NCBI RefSeq assembly: GCF_003950515.1
Contig: NZ_NGJS01000001.1
Location: forward strand, 124,001-188,000
DNA: 64,000 bases
DNA from: Vagococcus vulneris
Lineage (GTDB): Bacteria > Bacillota > Bacilli > Lactobacillales > Vagococcaceae
Direction: 5' to 3'
Part shown: in pieces, positions 19,366-31,882 of the stretch
Position numbering within the stretch: the first letter of the stretch is position 1
Layout: each line of letters opens with the position of its first letter
The notes under the pieces: model-generated
Told to the model about the DNA's origin: nothing
The model's input: only the letters and a program-made list of their open reading frames with translations
Database searches by the model: none
Translations under genes and position numbers: made by a program

Positions 19366-22300
19366 TTATAAATTGACTAATGAAAAACTTCTAGCTTCAA
19401 GAACCTTTAATATTGCATCAGCTGTATCTAAAGACGTCATTAAGGGAACACTAGCTTCAACTGCCTGACGCCGTATTTTAAAACCATCAGTCGCAGTCGT
19501 TGTATCTTTTCCAGGTGTGTTAATTACTAATTGACAGCGCCCTTCTCGGATAACAGTTAAAATATTATCGGTATCTTCCGAGTTTGCTTTTGTCACAGTA
19601 TCAACCGTCAGACCATTTTCTTTCAAATAGTGCCCCGTTCCTTCCGTTGCCATTAAACCATAACCAATATCATTGAATCGTTTTGCCAGTTGCAGAGCTT
19701 CCTCTTTTGCCTCATCATCAATGGTAAATAAAACAGAGCCAAAGTCAGGCAAGTGCATACCGCTCGCTTCAAAAGCTTTATACAGAGCTTTTTCAAGTGT
19801 TTTATCAGATCCCATTACTTCACCAGTTGACTTCATTTCCGGACCCAAATTTGTGTCAACATCATGTAATTTTGCAAATGAAAATACTGGTGCTTTAACA
19901 TGAACTTGCGTACTTTCATGATAAAGACCTTCCTGATATCCTAAATCATTTAACGATTGTCCTAGTATTAATTGAGTAGCAACTTGAGCCATTGGAATAC
20001 CCGTAACTTTGCTTAAAAACGGAACTGTACGACTAGCACGCGGATTAACTTCAATTACGTAAACTTCATCTTGATGGACGATAAATTGAATGTTCATCAT
20101 ACCTTTACAATTCAAACCAATTGCTAACCGTTTGGTATAATCAATAATTTTGTTAATTACAGCTTTTGTCAATGATTGAGGCGGATAGACAGCCATTGAG
20201 TCTCCCGAATGAACACCCGCTCTTTCAATATGTTGCATAATTCCTGGGATTAAGACTTCTCTGCCATCGCTTATTGCATCAACCTCACATTCAACACCCA
20301 TTAAATATCGGTCGATTAAAACCGGGTGTTCTGGTGATGCTTTAACAGCTTCTTCCATGTAACGTTCTAGATCTTTTGTTGACCATACTATTTCCATTGC
20401 GCGACCTCCAAGCACGTAACTAGGTCGTACTAAAACTGGATATCCTAATCCCTCAGCAATTTTTACTGCATCCTCTTTATTAGTTGCTGTACTGCCTTTT
20501 GGTTGTGGAATCTGTAGTTCATTTAATGCTTGTTCAAATTTATCTCTATTTTCAGCTCGGTCTAAGTCTTCAATAGTTGTACCTATAATAGTCACTCCAT
20601 TTTTTGTTAAACCTTCGGCCAAATTAATTGCTGTCTGTCCGCCAAATTGAACAATAACTCCCACAGGCTTTTCTAAGTCAATAACATGCATTACATCTTC
20701 TAATGTCAATGGTTCAAAGTATAATTTATCAGATATTGAAAAATCGGTCGACACTGTTTCTGGATTGCTGTTCATGATAATTGCCTCATATCCGGCTGCT
20801 TGAATCGCCTTAACTGAATGGACTGTTGCGTAATCGAATTCTACACCTTGTCCAATTCGAATCGGACCAGAACCAAGTACTAGAACTGAAGGTTTTTCAC
20901 TAATGTGACTTTCATTTTCTAATTCATAACTGCTATAAAAATAAGGTGTTTTAGAGTCAAACTCTGCAGCACATGTATCGACCATTTTGTATATTGGTAT
21001 AATATTATTTACTTTTCGGAATTGATAAACATTTTCTTCTGTTGTTTTCCAAATTTCAGAAATTATTCTGTCCGAAAAACCATATTCTTTTATTTCTTTT
21101 AAGACCTCTTTATCGTCTTTATTGTCCGCTGCCAATCTTTCTAGTTCGATAATATGAAGTAATTTGTCTAAGAAAAACAAATCAATCTTAGTTAAACCAG
21201 CAATATCAACTATATCAAATCCGCGTCGTATGGCTTCAGCGACATAAAACAAACGATCATCTTGCGCATAGACCATGCCGTGTGTTAATTCTTCATCTGA
21301 CACGATCTTTAATTCAGCTAATTCAATATGATAGACCCCGATTTCTAATGATCGAACTGCTTTTAATAAGGACTCTTCTAGATTTCTTCCCAGTGCCATT
21401 ACCTCGCCAGTTGCTTTCATTTGTGTGCTTAAAAGACGGTTGCCTTTTTCAAATTTGTCAAAAGCCCACCGAGGTATTTTAGATACAACATAGTCTAACG
21501 TTGGCTCAAACATTGCGTAAGTTGTTTGTGTTACTGGATTTTTCATTTCATCTAAGTTTAAACCAACAGCGATCTTTGCTGCAATTTTAGCAATTGGGAA
21601 ACCTGTTGCTTTACTTGCCAGTGCTGACGAACGTGAAACTCTAGGGTTCACTTCTATAATGTAATAATTAAAACTGTGAGGATCTAATGCTAATTGAACG
21701 TTACATCCACCCTCAATCTTCAGTGCTTTAATAATTTTAAGTGATGCATCTCGCAGTAACTGTACTTCAACATCTGATAAAGTCTGACAAGGTGCAAAGA
21801 CAATTGAATCACCAGTATGTATACCGACCGGATCAAAATTTTCCATGTGACAGACAACAATCGCATTATCTGACGAATCGCGCATCACTTCAAATTCTAT
21901 TTCTTTGTAACCAGCTATACTTTTTTCGATTAAACATTGGTTAGTCGGTGAAAGTGCTAGTCCGCTTGAAGCAATAACAATCAACGACTCTTCATTTTCA
22001 CACATACCACCGCCGGTACCTCCAAGCGTAAACGCTGGTCGTACAATTAACGGATACCCAATTTTTTTACCAAACGCGATAGCTTCTTCAACTGTATGAA
22101 CAATTGTACTTTCAGGTATTGGTTCATCCAATTCTTCCATTAATTGTTTGAACAAATCTCTATCTTCTGCTTGGTCGATTGCTTCTAGTTTCGTTCCCAA
22201 CAGTTCAATTGAAAGTTCATCCAATAAGCCACTCTTTGATAACGACATAGCCATATTTAATCCAGTTTGTCCTCCTAATGTGGGTAAAATAGCATCTGGA

Positions 22301-22545
22301 CGTTCTTTTCTTAAAATTTTCGATACAAATTCAAATGTAATTGGTTCAATATAGACTTTATCAGCAACTTCTTTATCAGTCATGATAGTCGCTGGATTTG
22401 AGTTAATTAAAATGACTTCATATCCTTCTTCTTTAAGAGCTAAACATGCCTGAGTTCCTGCATAATCAAACTCAGCTGCCTGACCGATAATAATTGGACC
22501 AGATCCGATAACTAAAATTTTGTTAATATCTGTACGTTTAGGCAT
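19366..22545 (-). CDS. carB: Carbamoyl phosphate synthetase large subunit
   Basis: A 1059-residue enzyme with the internal duplication of two ATP-grasp halves (about 1-400 and 550-935) and a C-terminal MGS-like regulatory domain. It starts [22 protein letters not shown], and the second half starts at [20 protein letters not shown]. It makes carbamoyl phosphate from bicarbonate, ammonia and 2 ATP for PyrB. Its start overlaps the end of carA by 8 bp. Confidence 0.97.
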   Translation of the reverse strand: MPKRTDINKILVIGSGPIIIGQAAEFDYAGTQACLALKEEGYEVILINSNPATIMTDKEVADKVYIEPITFEFVSKILRKERPDAILPTLGGQTGLNMAMSLSKSGLLDELSIELLGTKLEAIDQAEDRDLFKQLMEELDEPIPESTIVHTVEEAIAFGKKIGYPLIVRPAFTLGGTGGGMCENEESLIVIASSGLALSPTNQCLIEKSIAGYKEIEFEVMRDSSDNAIVVCHMENFDPVGIHTGDSIVFAPCQTLSDVEVQLLRDASLKIIKALKIEGGCNVQLALDPHSFNYYIIEVNPRVSRSSALASKATGFPIAKIAAKIAVGLNLDEMKNPVTQTTYAMFEPTLDYVVSKIPRWAFDKFEKGNRLLSTQMKATGEVMALGRNLEESLLKAVRSLEIGVYHIELAELKIVSDEELTHGMVYAQDDRLFYVAEAIRRGFDIVDIAGLTKIDLFFLDKLLHIIELERLAADNKDDKEVLKEIKEYGFSDRIISEIWKTTEENVYQFRKVNNIIPIYKMVDTCAAEFDSKTPYFYSSYELENESHISEKPSVLVLGSGPIRIGQGVEFDYATVHSVKAIQAAGYEAIIMNSNPETVSTDFSISDKLYFEPLTLEDVMHVIDLEKPVGVIVQFGGQTAINLAEGLTKNGVTIIGTTIEDLDRAENRDKFEQALNELQIPQPKGSTATNKEDAVKIAEGLGYPVLVRPSYVLGGRAMEIVWSTKDLERYMEEAVKASPEHPVLIDRYLMGVECEVDAISDGREVLIPGIMQHIERAGVHSGDSMAVYPPQSLTKAVINKIIDYTKRLAIGLNCKGMMNIQFIVHQDEVYVIEVNPRASRTVPFLSKVTGIPMAQVATQLILGQSLNDLGYQEGLYHESTQVHVKAPVFSFAKLHDVDTNLGPEMKSTGEVMGSDKTLEKALYKAFEASGMHLPDFGSVLFTIDDEAKEEALQLAKRFNDIGYGLMATEGTGHYLKENGLTVDTVTKANSEDTDNILTVIREGRCQLVINTPGKDTTTATDGFKIRRQAVEASVPLMTSLDTADAILKVLEARSFSLVNL

Positions 22546-23623
22546 TATTTTTCCCCCAATTTTCCATTAATTCAATAAATTCATCAAAAATTCCGACTGC
22601 ATCATGAGGCCCCGGCGCTGCATCTGGATGAAACTGAACTGAAAACGCAGGGTACTTTTTATGTTTAACGCCTTCAATGGTGTTATCATTAATCTCAATG
22701 TGTGTCACCATCAAATCTGTCATCGTGGTGCTTTCCTCAGACACAGCATATCCGTGATTTTGTGAAGTAAAGCAAATCTGACCTGTTGCAATTTCTTTAA
22801 CCGGATGGTTGCTGCCACGATGACCGAATTTTAATTTATACGTATCTGCACCATTAGCTAAACTAAGTAATTGATGTCCAAGGCAAATGCCAAATATCGG
22901 CACTTTACTTTGCAACTTGGTGATTGTTTCAATTCCCTCAGGTACGTCTTTGGGATCACCAGGACCATTTGACAACATAATGCCATCCGGTGCCAACGTT
23001 AAAATATCGTCTGCTGAATAATTGTAAGGAACAACCGTAATATTGCATCGGCGATTAATTAATTCTCGAAGAATGCTGTGTTTCATTCCAAAATCAACAA
23101 CTACTACCTTTTTACCATCTCCAGGTATTGTATAAGGCTTTGTAGTTGATACTTGCTGTACTTGGTTTCTCGGTAAAACCGTTGCTCGCAGCTGATCATA
23201 TTCATGATCAATATCCGGGACAATATCGATAATACTGCCTTTTAATGTACCGGCATCTCTGATTTTCTTTGTCAACGCTCGTGTATCGATACCGGATATA
23301 CCAGGTATCCCTTTTGATTTTAAAAATTCATCCAATGTCATTTGGCTACGCCAATTCGATGCCAAACGAGCTACATCTTTAACAATGACACCATTACATG
23401 AAGGCAGCATAGATTCAAAATCATCTCGATTAATACCGTAATTGCCGATTAAAGGGTACGTAAACATAATAATCTGTCCCTTGAAACTAGGATCTGTTAA
23501 CACTTCCTGATAACCGCTCATACCGGTCGTAAACACAACCTCTCCGGTACCGATTCCTTTAGCTCCAAACCCTTTACCTTCAAAATAAGTGCCATCTTCT
23601 AAAATTAATAATCGTTTTATCAC
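22538..23623 (-). CDS. carA: Carbamoyl phosphate synthetase small (glutaminase) subunit
   Basis: A 361-residue glutamine amidotransferase subunit. The class I glutaminase triad is visible: Cys in [11 protein letters not shown], and His and Glu-equivalent in [13 protein letters not shown] choose GTG 23623, one base after the pyrC stop, because AAGGTGG lies 8 nt upstream; a longer ATG reading would overlap pyrC by four codons. Confidence 0.95.
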   Translation of the reverse strand: MIKRLLILEDGTYFEGKGFGAKGIGTGEVVFTTGMSGYQEVLTDPSFKGQIIMFTYPLIGNYGINRDDFESMLPSCNGVIVKDVARLASNWRSQMTLDEFLKSKGIPGISGIDTRALTKKIRDAGTLKGSIIDIVPDIDHEYDQLRATVLPRNQVQQVSTTKPYTIPGDGKKVVVVDFGMKHSILRELINRRCNITVVPYNYSADDILTLAPDGIMLSNGPGDPKDVPEGIETITKLQSKVPIFGICLGHQLLSLANGADTYKLKFGHRGSNHPVKEIATGQICFTSQNHGYAVSEESTTMTDLMVTHIEINDNTIEGVKHKKYPAFSVQFHPDAAPGPHDAVGIFDEFIELMENWGKNNA

Positions 23624-23624
23624 G

Positions 23625-24911
23625 TTACATACCACCTTTATCCCAAACTATTTTCCCATCCACTAATGTAAATAGTGTATCTCCTTTAACCTTTTCACCT
23701 ATAAAAGGTGTGTTATCCGCTTTAGAAGTAAAGTCTTTTGTTATCTCTACTTCGCTGTCTATATCAAATATTGCAATATCAGCTGGTGTCCCAATATCTA
23801 AAGTCCCAGCCTCTAAGCCAAAGATTCTGGCTGGTGCATCTGTCATCCAGTAAACAACGTCTGCCAAGGTGAAAATTCCCGTTTCTACAAAATGGGTGTA
23901 CATTAATTTAAATACTGTTTCACTACCGATAATTCCAAAAGGAGCCTTAAGCATACTTTGATTTTTTTCTTCATGACCGTGAGGAGCGTGATCTGTTGCT
24001 ATGCAATCAATTGTTCCATCTAAAAGTCCTTTAATTAAAGCTTGTCGATCCTCATTGTCACGTAATGGCGGATTCATCTTAAAATAGCCGTGGTCACAAG
24101 TGATATCTGCATCCGTCATAATTAGGTGATGTGGGCAGACTTCGCACGTCACGTGGATTCCGTTTAGTTTTGCTTGTCGGATAACTTCCACACTCTCTTT
24201 TGTAGAAACGTGACAAACGTGGTAATGAACCCCTGTTTCTTTAGCCAATAAAATATCCCGAGCTATTTGTGATGATTCAGTCGCACTCATAATACCTGGT
24301 AATTCTAACTCTTCCGATTTTTTTCCTTTATGCATTACGCCATTAAACAGCAGTGATTCATCCTCTGTATGTGCAACAATTGCCATATTGAGCGCAGCCG
24401 CGGCTTCCATAGCAAGATACATTGTACCTGCGGTTTGTACACCTACCCCATCATTGGTAAAAGCAAAGGATCCGGCATCTTTTAACCCTTTAAAATCAAC
24501 TAACTCTTCACTTCTTAAATTATTTGTGATGGAAGCGTATTGTAAAATTTTGACATGCGCATTTTTATTTATAAGTGATTGTATCAGCTCCATATTTTCA
24601 ACTGTATCAGGAACAGGATTCAAATTAGGCATCGCACAAACTGTAGTAAATCCCCCTCGAGCTGCAGATAAACTGCCAGTTTCAATTGTTTCTTTGTATT
24701 CAAAGCCAGGTTCTCTGAAATGAACGTGTACATCTACCATTCCTGGAGTAATTAATCCATTTGCGGCATCAATTACCTTATCAGCACTAACAGTTCTTGC
24801 ATCAAACTTGCCAATACCTTGAATCTTACCTTCTTCAATAAAGATATCTGCAGAAATTAATTCATTTCGATTTGTTACCATGCGTCCATTTTTGATTAAT
24901 AGAGTTGTCAT
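23625..24911 (-). CDS. pyrC: Dihydroorotase
   Basis: A zinc amidohydrolase of 428 residues that cyclises carbamoyl aspartate to dihydroorotate. Metal ligands are in [20 protein letters not shown] and [10 protein letters not shown]. The start ATG at 24911 is chosen over a GTG three codons upstream because AGGTGA sits 6 nt before it. The start lies 9 bp after pyrB. Confidence 0.96.
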   Translation of the reverse strand: MTTLLIKNGRMVTNRNELISADIFIEEGKIQGIGKFDARTVSADKVIDAANGLITPGMVDVHVHFREPGFEYKETIETGSLSAARGGFTTVCAMPNLNPVPDTVENMELIQSLINKNAHVKILQYASITNNLRSEELVDFKGLKDAGSFAFTNDGVGVQTAGTMYLAMEAAAALNMAIVAHTEDESLLFNGVMHKGKKSEELELPGIMSATESSQIARDILLAKETGVHYHVCHVSTKESVEVIRQAKLNGIHVTCEVCPHHLIMTDADITCDHGYFKMNPPLRDNEDRQALIKGLLDGTIDCIATDHAPHGHEEKNQSMLKAPFGIIGSETVFKLMYTHFVETGIFTLADVVYWMTDAPARIFGLEAGTLDIGTPADIAIFDIDSEVEITKDFTSKADNTPFIGEKVKGDTLFTLVDGKIVWDKGGM

Positions 24912-24920
24912 ACGTTTCAC

Positions 24921-25847
24921 CTACGCCTTTCCATGTAGAATTGCTTCTAGAATTGCCATTCTCATATAAACACCATTTGTCATTTGCTGTGTAATCCTTG
25001 ATTGGTAAGACTCTACCAATTCGTCAGCTAGTTCTACATCACGGTTCACCGGTGCTGGATGCATAATAATTGCTTTCGCTTGCATCTTTTCAGCTCGTTT
25101 CACGGTCAACCCGTATCTCTGATGATACGTTTCTTTAGAGAACCCTTCATCTGAGTCATGCCGCTCATGCTGCACTCTAAGCATCATCATCACATCGACT
25201 TTGTCTAGAACATCATCTATAACTAAATATTCACCATATGCTTCATACTGCTTGTTATACCATTCTTCTGGGCCGCAAAAATAAAGATTTGCACCTAAAC
25301 GTTTCAGCATTTTCATATTTGAATTAGCAACACGCGAATGAGTCAAATCCCCGCAAATTGCTACGTTCAACCCAGAAAAATAACCAAATTCTTCGTATAT
25401 CGTTAACAGATCCAGTAAACATTGAGTCGGATGATTGCCGCTACCGTCACCGCCATTAATAATCGACGTCGTAATTGTTTTGCTTTGAATCAATTCATTA
25501 TAATAATCTTCTTGCGAGTGTCTGATAACACAGGCCTGTACGCCAATTGCTGACATCGTCAATACAGTATCATATAATGATTCGCCCTTCGTTACTGAGC
25601 TAGACTTTGCATCAAATTCTATTACATCAAAACCCAATTTTTTTTCGGCTACTTCAAAACTCTTATGTGTCCGTGTGCTGTTCTCAAAAAATAGATTGGT
25701 AACAAAAAATTGTTCATCCGGCAGATTTGATTTCGCCCCTTGTTTAAAGGCCTGTGCCCGTCTAATCAGCCCCATTACTTCTTGATCGCTCAATGATTCG
25801 GCCGTCAATAGATGCTTTAAACTGATTTGTTCTGATGTAATAATCAT
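24921..25847 (-). CDS. pyrB: Aspartate carbamoyltransferase catalytic subunit
   Basis: A 308-residue transferase with the carbamoyl-phosphate loop [25 protein letters not shown] and [11 protein letters not shown]. There is no PyrI regulatory subunit, as is usual in Firmicutes. Only 18 bp separate it from pyrP, so the third PyrR attenuator known from Bacillus is absent here. Confidence 0.97.
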   Translation of the reverse strand: MIITSEQISLKHLLTAESLSDQEVMGLIRRAQAFKQGAKSNLPDEQFFVTNLFFENSTRTHKSFEVAEKKLGFDVIEFDAKSSSVTKGESLYDTVLTMSAIGVQACVIRHSQEDYYNELIQSKTITTSIINGGDGSGNHPTQCLLDLLTIYEEFGYFSGLNVAICGDLTHSRVANSNMKMLKRLGANLYFCGPEEWYNKQYEAYGEYLVIDDVLDKVDVMMMLRVQHERHDSDEGFSKETYHQRYGLTVKRAEKMQAKAIIMHPAPVNRDVELADELVESYQSRITQQMTNGVYMRMAILEAILHGKA

Positions 25848-25865
25848 TCGTAACTCTCCTTTTCT

Positions 25866-27161
25866 TTACTCTTCTTCACTTTTGGCAACTTTTGGTAAAA
25901 CAAGATTCATAACAATCCCGAAGACTGTAGCTAGTGCCATACCTGAGACTGCGACTGGACCAGCTTTAAAGGTTAGACCGCCAATACCAATCACTAAAAT
26001 GACTGATGCTATTAAAAGGTTGCGTTTCGAATTAAAATCAACTTTATTATCAATTAATATTTTCAAACCGCTTGATGCAATAACTCCGAATAAGATAAAA
26101 CTGATTCCTGCAATAACAGGACCAGGTATACTTTGTATCAAAGCACTTAATTTGCCGACAAAGCCTAATACCATAGCAAGGATCGCTGCCCCGCCGATAA
26201 CAAACACACTATGTACACGTGTAATTGCAAGAACACCAATATTTTCACCATAACTTGTTACTGGAGGTCCACCAACGAAGCCAGCAACAATTTGTGCTAA
26301 CCCATCACCCATCAAAGTTTTATGAAGACCTGGATTTTCATAAAAATTCCTCTTTGTTAATTTATTCAATACCATTAAATGTCCGATATGTTCAGTCATC
26401 GTAACAAAGGCTATCGGTGCCATCGTAATGACTGCTGTTAAATAAAATTTAGGCGTATAAGTTACAAAAGGTGTCTGAAAATTCGGTAAAGCAAACCATG
26501 CTGCATCTGCAATCGGCTTTGTATCAACAATACCGAACAGCAAAGCGACAATATAGCCGCATATGATACCCAACAAAATCGGAATAAGTCCTAAAAATCC
26601 TTTTAAATACATATTGAATATAATTGTTAAAATTAATGTAATCATTGCCACAGCGATATACTTTACATTATAAACTTGAGAACCATCCGGCATATTTTGA
26701 AACATTGCTTGATTCGCAGCGTTCGCAGCTAATCCAAGACCAATTACCATAACAACCGGTCCGACTACGATTGCCGGTAATAATTTGTCTAGCCAGCCAG
26801 ATCCAGCTTTTTTTACAATCATTGAAACAATCAGGTAGACAATTCCTGTTGTTAGTGCGCCAAGAGCGATTGCCGGATAACCATCTTCTTTCATCAACAT
26901 TTGCATAGCTGCTATAAACGCAAAACTGCTGCCTAAGTACGCTGGAATTTTACCTCGAGTCACACACAAGTAAACGACCGTACCTAAACCTGAACTAAAT
27001 AGAGCGATCCCTGGATTTATCCCCACTAAAATCGGAACTAATACTGTTGCACCAAACATAGTGAACAAATGTTGCAAACTTAAGCCAAGCCACTTAATTC
27101 CTGATGGTCTTTCATGAATATCAATTACTGCATCTTCATTACGAAACTCTTCTTTTTTCAT
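25866..27161 (-). CDS. pyrP: Uracil permease
   Basis: A 431-residue NCS2 family transporter with about 14 hydrophobic segments. Signatures are GLSLQHLFTMFGATVLVPIL, the conserved TEHIG helix-8 motif (VTMTEHIGHL) and GGPPVTSYGENIG. It imports uracil for salvage through PyrR/Upp-type enzymes and is controlled by its own attenuator upstream. Confidence 0.95.
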   Translation of the reverse strand: MKKEEFRNEDAVIDIHERPSGIKWLGLSLQHLFTMFGATVLVPILVGINPGIALFSSGLGTVVYLCVTRGKIPAYLGSSFAFIAAMQMLMKEDGYPAIALGALTTGIVYLIVSMIVKKAGSGWLDKLLPAIVVGPVVMVIGLGLAANAANQAMFQNMPDGSQVYNVKYIAVAMITLILTIIFNMYLKGFLGLIPILLGIICGYIVALLFGIVDTKPIADAAWFALPNFQTPFVTYTPKFYLTAVITMAPIAFVTMTEHIGHLMVLNKLTKRNFYENPGLHKTLMGDGLAQIVAGFVGGPPVTSYGENIGVLAITRVHSVFVIGGAAILAMVLGFVGKLSALIQSIPGPVIAGISFILFGVIASSGLKILIDNKVDFNSKRNLLIASVILVIGIGGLTFKAGPVAVSGMALATVFGIVMNLVLPKVAKSEEE

Positions 27162-27188
27162 TTTATTTTCCCCCTTATAACAAAAAAT

Positions 27189-27279
27189 CCTCGTTTCTTA
27201 ATTAGAAACGAGGTTCATAACAAAATGATGCACATAGTGTTCCTTGTGCATTTGTTACTCTTCCAAGTCTCTCTGTACT
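27189..27279 (-). promoter_or_regulatory. PyrR-dependent attenuator between pyrR and pyrP
   Basis: On the minus strand an anti-antiterminator-like loop AGTACAGAGAGACT (27266-27279) keeps the PyrR hexaloop CNGNGA but departs from the consensus stem at two positions. It is followed by a terminator, CCTCGTTTCT / AGAAACGAGG plus T-run (27189-27213), just before the pyrP ribosome site. UMP/UTP-bound PyrR should favour termination. Confidence 0.8.
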
Positions 27280-27295
27280 TGATTAAAAAGTATTT

Positions 27296-27980
<685 letters not shown>

Positions 27981-28040
27981 ATTCTTAAAGGAATCATGTT
28001 TGATTTGTTAATTTCACTTTAACGTAAATTTAGATAAAAA

Positions 28041-28946
28041 TCAATCTTTTTTTCTCAGTTCAGCTAAAGTTTCTTTGAAAACAGGTGGTATTTCAACAGA
28101 AAACGTCATTAACTCATGATTTTTAGGATGCTCAAATCCAATGGTTTGGGCATGTAAAAATTGACCATTACCGGGTAAAGTTTTCTTCGGACCATACAAC
28201 GGATCACCAGCGATTGGATAACCAATGTATTCGAGATGGACTCTCAGTTGGTGTGTTCTACCGGTTTCCAGTTGACATTCAATTAATGTAAATTTATCAA
28301 ATTTTTCAATCACTTTAAAATGTGTGAGTGCAGGTTTTCCGTCTTTAATAACCGCTTGTTTCTGTCGATTGTCTTTGCTTCGTCCTATCGGAGCTTCAAT
28401 AGTCCCTTTTTCATGAGGAATAACACCATGAACTAAAGCAAGATACTTTCTTAAAGGTTTTTTTTCTTTTAATTGATCCGATAAATACTCGTGTGCTTGA
28501 TCATTTTTTGCCACCATTAATAATCCGGATGTATCTTTATCTATTCGATGTACAATACCAGGTCGAACAACATCATTTATCGATGATAAATGATCGGCAT
28601 GAAATAGTAAAGCATTCACTAACGTGCCATCAGGATGACCTGCTGACGGATGTACAACCATTCCTTGCGGTTTATTAACAATGATGACATCTTCATCTTC
28701 ATAGACAATATCAATCGGAATATCCTGAGGTTTAAGCGTTAATTCTTCTGGCTCTGGAATAGTAATTGTAATGATTTCACCATTTTTAACTTTATGATTT
28801 GCCTTAACAGGCGTCTTATTAATGTCTACTAGTCCATCTTTAAGCCATGATTGGATTTGAGAACGTGAATATTGACTAAATGCACTAGTTAATACCTTGT
28901 CAATACGACCGCTCTCATCAGATATTTTTAAATTAAATTGATCCAT
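28041..28946 (-). CDS. rluD: RluA-family 23S rRNA pseudouridine synthase (RluD/YlyB type)
   Basis: A 301-residue enzyme: N-terminal S4 domain (DKVLTSAFSQYSRSQIQSWLKDG), then the catalytic domain with Asp in HRIDKDTSGLLMVAKN and the RTHQLRVHLEYIGYPIAGDPLYG motif. The gene precedes pyrR as in most Firmicutes. The lspA gene that usually lies upstream of it is absent; a small membrane protein stands there instead. Confidence 0.94.
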   Translation of the reverse strand: MDQFNLKISDESGRIDKVLTSAFSQYSRSQIQSWLKDGLVDINKTPVKANHKVKNGEIITITIPEPEELTLKPQDIPIDIVYEDEDVIIVNKPQGMVVHPSAGHPDGTLVNALLFHADHLSSINDVVRPGIVHRIDKDTSGLLMVAKNDQAHEYLSDQLKEKKPLRKYLALVHGVIPHEKGTIEAPIGRSKDNRQKQAVIKDGKPALTHFKVIEKFDKFTLIECQLETGRTHQLRVHLEYIGYPIAGDPLYGPKKTLPGNGQFLHAQTIGFEHPKNHELMTFSVEIPPVFKETLAELRKKD

Positions 28947-28962
28947 TTAAGTCCTCCTAAGA

Positions 28963-29340
28963 CTATTTATCTTTTTCTGATTTCTCAGCTACTATATTTT
29001 TATCACTGAAAACTGCTGCTATTTTATTATCTTCCTGTAAAGCCGCATAGACCAGATAAAGTTTTTTTCCCTCATATTTAGACAAAGCATAACTATCATC
29101 TTTATCTTTCGCATCATCTAATGCATCCCATGAGTCAAATACTTCGGTATACTTATATTTTGCTTCATATTCTTGTGCTTCTTTATTATATTTTGCTAAA
29201 TCATCTTTTTGAATTTCCTGAGTCCCAGTATCTTTCGCTATTTTATCAGGAGTTTGCTGAGATGATTGTTGCTTGTAGAAATAAAATCCACCAAATCCTA
29301 ACAACACAACCACTAACAGGAATATTAAAACCTTCTTCAA
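28963..29340 (-). CDS. Small membrane-anchored protein of unknown function
   Basis: A 125-residue protein with an N-terminal membrane anchor (KVLIFLLVVVLLGFGGFYFY) and a polar, Lys/Asp-rich extracytoplasmic part containing KYTEVFDSWDALDDAKDKDD. No lipobox cysteine. I do not recognise a family. It lies 16 bp upstream of rluD in the same direction, where lspA would be expected. Confidence 0.6.
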   Translation of the reverse strand: MKKVLIFLLVVVLLGFGGFYFYKQQSSQQTPDKIAKDTGTQEIQKDDLAKYNKEAQEYEAKYKYTEVFDSWDALDDAKDKDDSYALSKYEGKKLYLVYAALQEDNKIAAVFSDKNIVAEKSEKDK

Positions 29341-29552
29341 ATGACGTCACCATCCTTAACTTTATATTAAGCTATTTAACTACTTTGTCAATGTCTTCTT
29401 CCAAGTAAATCAATCAATTTGATTTTATAGTTTTTATGAATCAAATGCTACCACAAAGAAAATACCATATTTTAAAATATCCATAATTCTCAAAAAACCA
29501 ACAATTAACAATTTATTTTTAGTTTATAATATTTTGGATAACTCACAAAAAT

Positions 29553-30518
29553 TTATGACTTATTTCTAATAACAGGAATTGTTTTATTAATATCAATACT
29601 TCTTTCAATAACTAACTGATCTAAAAGACAATTTATTAACAAAAAATCTCCAATTGTTTCATAGTCTAGCGTTCTTAATAAATCTTCTTTAATACAATCA
29701 TACCATACTGGACATTCTTTAGATGTTTTTTCAGGTAGATAAACTACCATCATCTGATAATAATCTTTTTCAGCAATCAAATAATCTAAATCAACTAGTG
29801 AAGTCATCAAAATGTCGGGATGATTAGAGATTTTATTTTTTCCTTTTAATAATCGGCGAATTTTTCGGTCAATATAGCTGAAATAAAATTCCGGATTAAC
29901 ATCCCCAATCTTTTGATATATCTTCTGATATTTGGAAGGTATCTGTTCTTCATTAATAGATAAATGGTTAAAATAATCATTTAAATCGTATCGCTCAGAA
30001 ATAACTGGTTGATGAAAAACATCCCATTTATAGAGAATACCGTCACGCGTTGATAGTTGATTGGGATATTTTTCCCATCGTTGGATAAATTCATTGGTTT
30101 CAAAAAGTACAACTTTATTTTTGGAAGGAGTTTTAACAAATAACGAGAGCAGCTCTGCAAGGACAAATTGATCATCATCTGACTTTAACTTTTCCTTATC
30201 AAACCAAGCTAAGAATTTTTTTTTTTGATTGTTTACACTTTTAATTATTTCTTGACAGCTTTCTTCCAATTCATTGGTTTTAATGTAGGGAATATCCGTC
30301 ATATATCGACCATGATACCTTTGAAGCAATCCATTTTTAATAAGTACATCTATATGTCGCTCAATATTACTCATACTCGGAAAATAGCGCTTAATATCTC
30401 TTAATGTCACTGTATCATCACGATGAGAAACTAAAAAGTCAAGTAGTTCTTTTGGAAAATCAGTTTCTCCATATTCTGCTAGTACCGAATCCTCTTTTAA
30501 AATATCCATTTTAAGCAT
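29553..30518 (-). CDS. Uncharacterised protein, resembling DUF1803 proteins next to ppaC
   Basis: A soluble 321-residue protein. Residues 1-75 look like a winged-helix or HTH module (DTVTLRDIKRYFPSMSNIERHIDVLIKNGLLQR). The rest is helical and unfamiliar. From memory, a DUF1803 protein of this general form lies beside the Mn-dependent pyrophosphatase gene in streptococci, which fits the position here; length is greater than I recall for that family. It is separated from ppaC by a terminator but has its own GAGGAGG site. No function claimed. Confidence 0.6.
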   Translation of the reverse strand: MLKMDILKEDSVLAEYGETDFPKELLDFLVSHRDDTVTLRDIKRYFPSMSNIERHIDVLIKNGLLQRYHGRYMTDIPYIKTNELEESCQEIIKSVNNQKKKFLAWFDKEKLKSDDDQFVLAELLSLFVKTPSKNKVVLFETNEFIQRWEKYPNQLSTRDGILYKWDVFHQPVISERYDLNDYFNHLSINEEQIPSKYQKIYQKIGDVNPEFYFSYIDRKIRRLLKGKNKISNHPDILMTSLVDLDYLIAEKDYYQMMVVYLPEKTSKECPVWYDCIKEDLLRTLDYETIGDFLLINCLLDQLVIERSIDINKTIPVIRNKS

Positions 30519-30541
30519 TAGCTTACCTCCTCTGCAAAAAA

Positions 30542-30571
30542 ACTTCCAAGAGAAACACCTCTCTTGGAAGT
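30542..30571 (-). terminator. Terminator of ppaC
   Basis: ACTTCCAAGAGA / CTCTTGGAAGT hairpin followed by a T-run on the minus strand, 11 bp past the ppaC stop. It lies between ppaC and the downstream gene and may lower readthrough into it. Confidence 0.85.
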
Positions 30572-30581
30572 AATTGAATTT

Positions 30582-31508
30582 CTAAGCAAATGCATTTGTT
30601 AAAGGCGGAACAACTTGTTTCTTACGTGAAACAACACCTTTTAATAATGCTGTATTATTTTCTAATTTAACATTAAATGCAACTTCTACTTTTTCTTTAG
30701 GTTCACCGACAACCAATACGACTGAATCGCTATCTAAGATATTCGTAATCACTAAAATAAACATATCGAATCCGTTATCTTTATTTGCTTTAAGCATAGC
30801 TGCTTCGACTTCAGTCTGACGAGATAAAACATCTGAGACATCAACAGTATTAACCTGTCCGATTCTTAAATTTTTACCGCCCATCGGAAAACTCTTAGCA
30901 TCTGAATCAATTAAATCTTCAGCTGATTTGTCTGTTAAGTTCGTTCCGGCTTTCAGCATAGCTAAACCATAAGTATTCAAATCGATATCAGCTAGTTCAG
31001 CTAGTTCTTTCGCAGCAGCAACATCTTCTGATGTACATGTAGGTGATTTAAATAGTAAGGAATCAGAAATGATTGCAGATGCCATCAAACCAGCAATTTC
31101 TTTAGGAATTGTTACATTATTTTCTTTGAATAATTTTAAAATAATTGTATTTGTACAACCGACTGGTTCTGCACGATAGTATAATGGATTAGCAGTTTCA
31201 AAATTAGCAATCCTATGATGATCTACAACTGACAAGACTTCAAGTTCTTTAATATCTGAAACGCTTTGCTGAAATTCATTGTGATCTACAAGCATGACCT
31301 GTTTCGTTTCATTTGCTGCTGTTTCAATTATGCGCGGAGCAGCTGTGTTAAAGTAGTTTAAAGCGTAAGCTGTCTCTTCATTGACCGCCCCTAAAGCAAC
31401 AGCTTCAGTATCGATTCCCAATTTATTTTGTAAGTATGCAAATGCAATAGCAGATGTAATTGCATCTGTATCAGGATTTTGATGTCCAAATACTAATACT
31501 TTTGACAT
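30582..31508 (-). CDS. ppaC: Manganese-dependent inorganic pyrophosphatase (family II)
   Basis: A 308-residue DHH-superfamily enzyme. Metal ligands are in [19 protein letters not shown] (DxD motif) and [11 protein letters not shown] (DHH motif). The DHHA2 domain has [20 protein letters not shown] and the C-terminal [11 protein letters not shown] substrate-binding motif. It hydrolyses PPi to drive biosynthesis. Confidence 0.96.
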   Translation of the reverse strand: MSKVLVFGHQNPDTDAITSAIAFAYLQNKLGIDTEAVALGAVNEETAYALNYFNTAAPRIIETAANETKQVMLVDHNEFQQSVSDIKELEVLSVVDHHRIANFETANPLYYRAEPVGCTNTIILKLFKENNVTIPKEIAGLMASAIISDSLLFKSPTCTSEDVAAAKELAELADIDLNTYGLAMLKAGTNLTDKSAEDLIDSDAKSFPMGGKNLRIGQVNTVDVSDVLSRQTEVEAAMLKANKDNGFDMFILVITNILDSDSVVLVVGEPKEKVEVAFNVKLENNTALLKGVVSRKKQVVPPLTNAFA

Positions 31509-31567
31509 AAGTTAATTCCTCCAATTTGTTTTTTCATACTGACATTATAACATAAATAAAGCTGTGC

Positions 31568-31882
31568 TTACGATATTATTTTTAAACCAATTGTCGCAAT
31601 AATTATTAATGAAATAAAAAATAAGCGTTTTAAATCTTTTGATTCCCCGTGATAAATAATTCCAAGTATCGCACCACCAGCCGCACCTATTCCTGTCCAT
31701 ATTGCATAAGCAGTACTCATCGATAATTTTGTTATTGCATACGATAATAATAGAAAACTGCATAAGAAAAATATAATTAACCCAAACAGATTAGCTGCTG
31801 ATTTTTTTTCATTAAAACGATTAATTGCATTAACACCTAACATTTCAAATAAACCTGCTGCGATAAGCGCTGCCCATTCCAT
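31568..31882 (-). CDS. SMR family guanidinium exporter subunit (YkkD/GdnD-like)
   Basis: A 104-residue four-helix small multidrug resistance protein. The first helix has the membrane-embedded carboxylate (WAALIAAGLFEMLGVNAINR), and the third has STAYAIWTGIGAAGGAILG. It overlaps the partner gene by one base; such pairs form heterodimeric Gdx-type exporters. The guanidine-I riboswitch upstream makes guanidinium the likely substrate. Confidence 0.88.
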   Translation of the reverse strand: MEWAALIAAGLFEMLGVNAINRFNEKKSAANLFGLIIFFLCSFLLLSYAITKLSMSTAYAIWTGIGAAGGAILGIIYHGESKDLKRLFFISLIIIATIGLKIIS

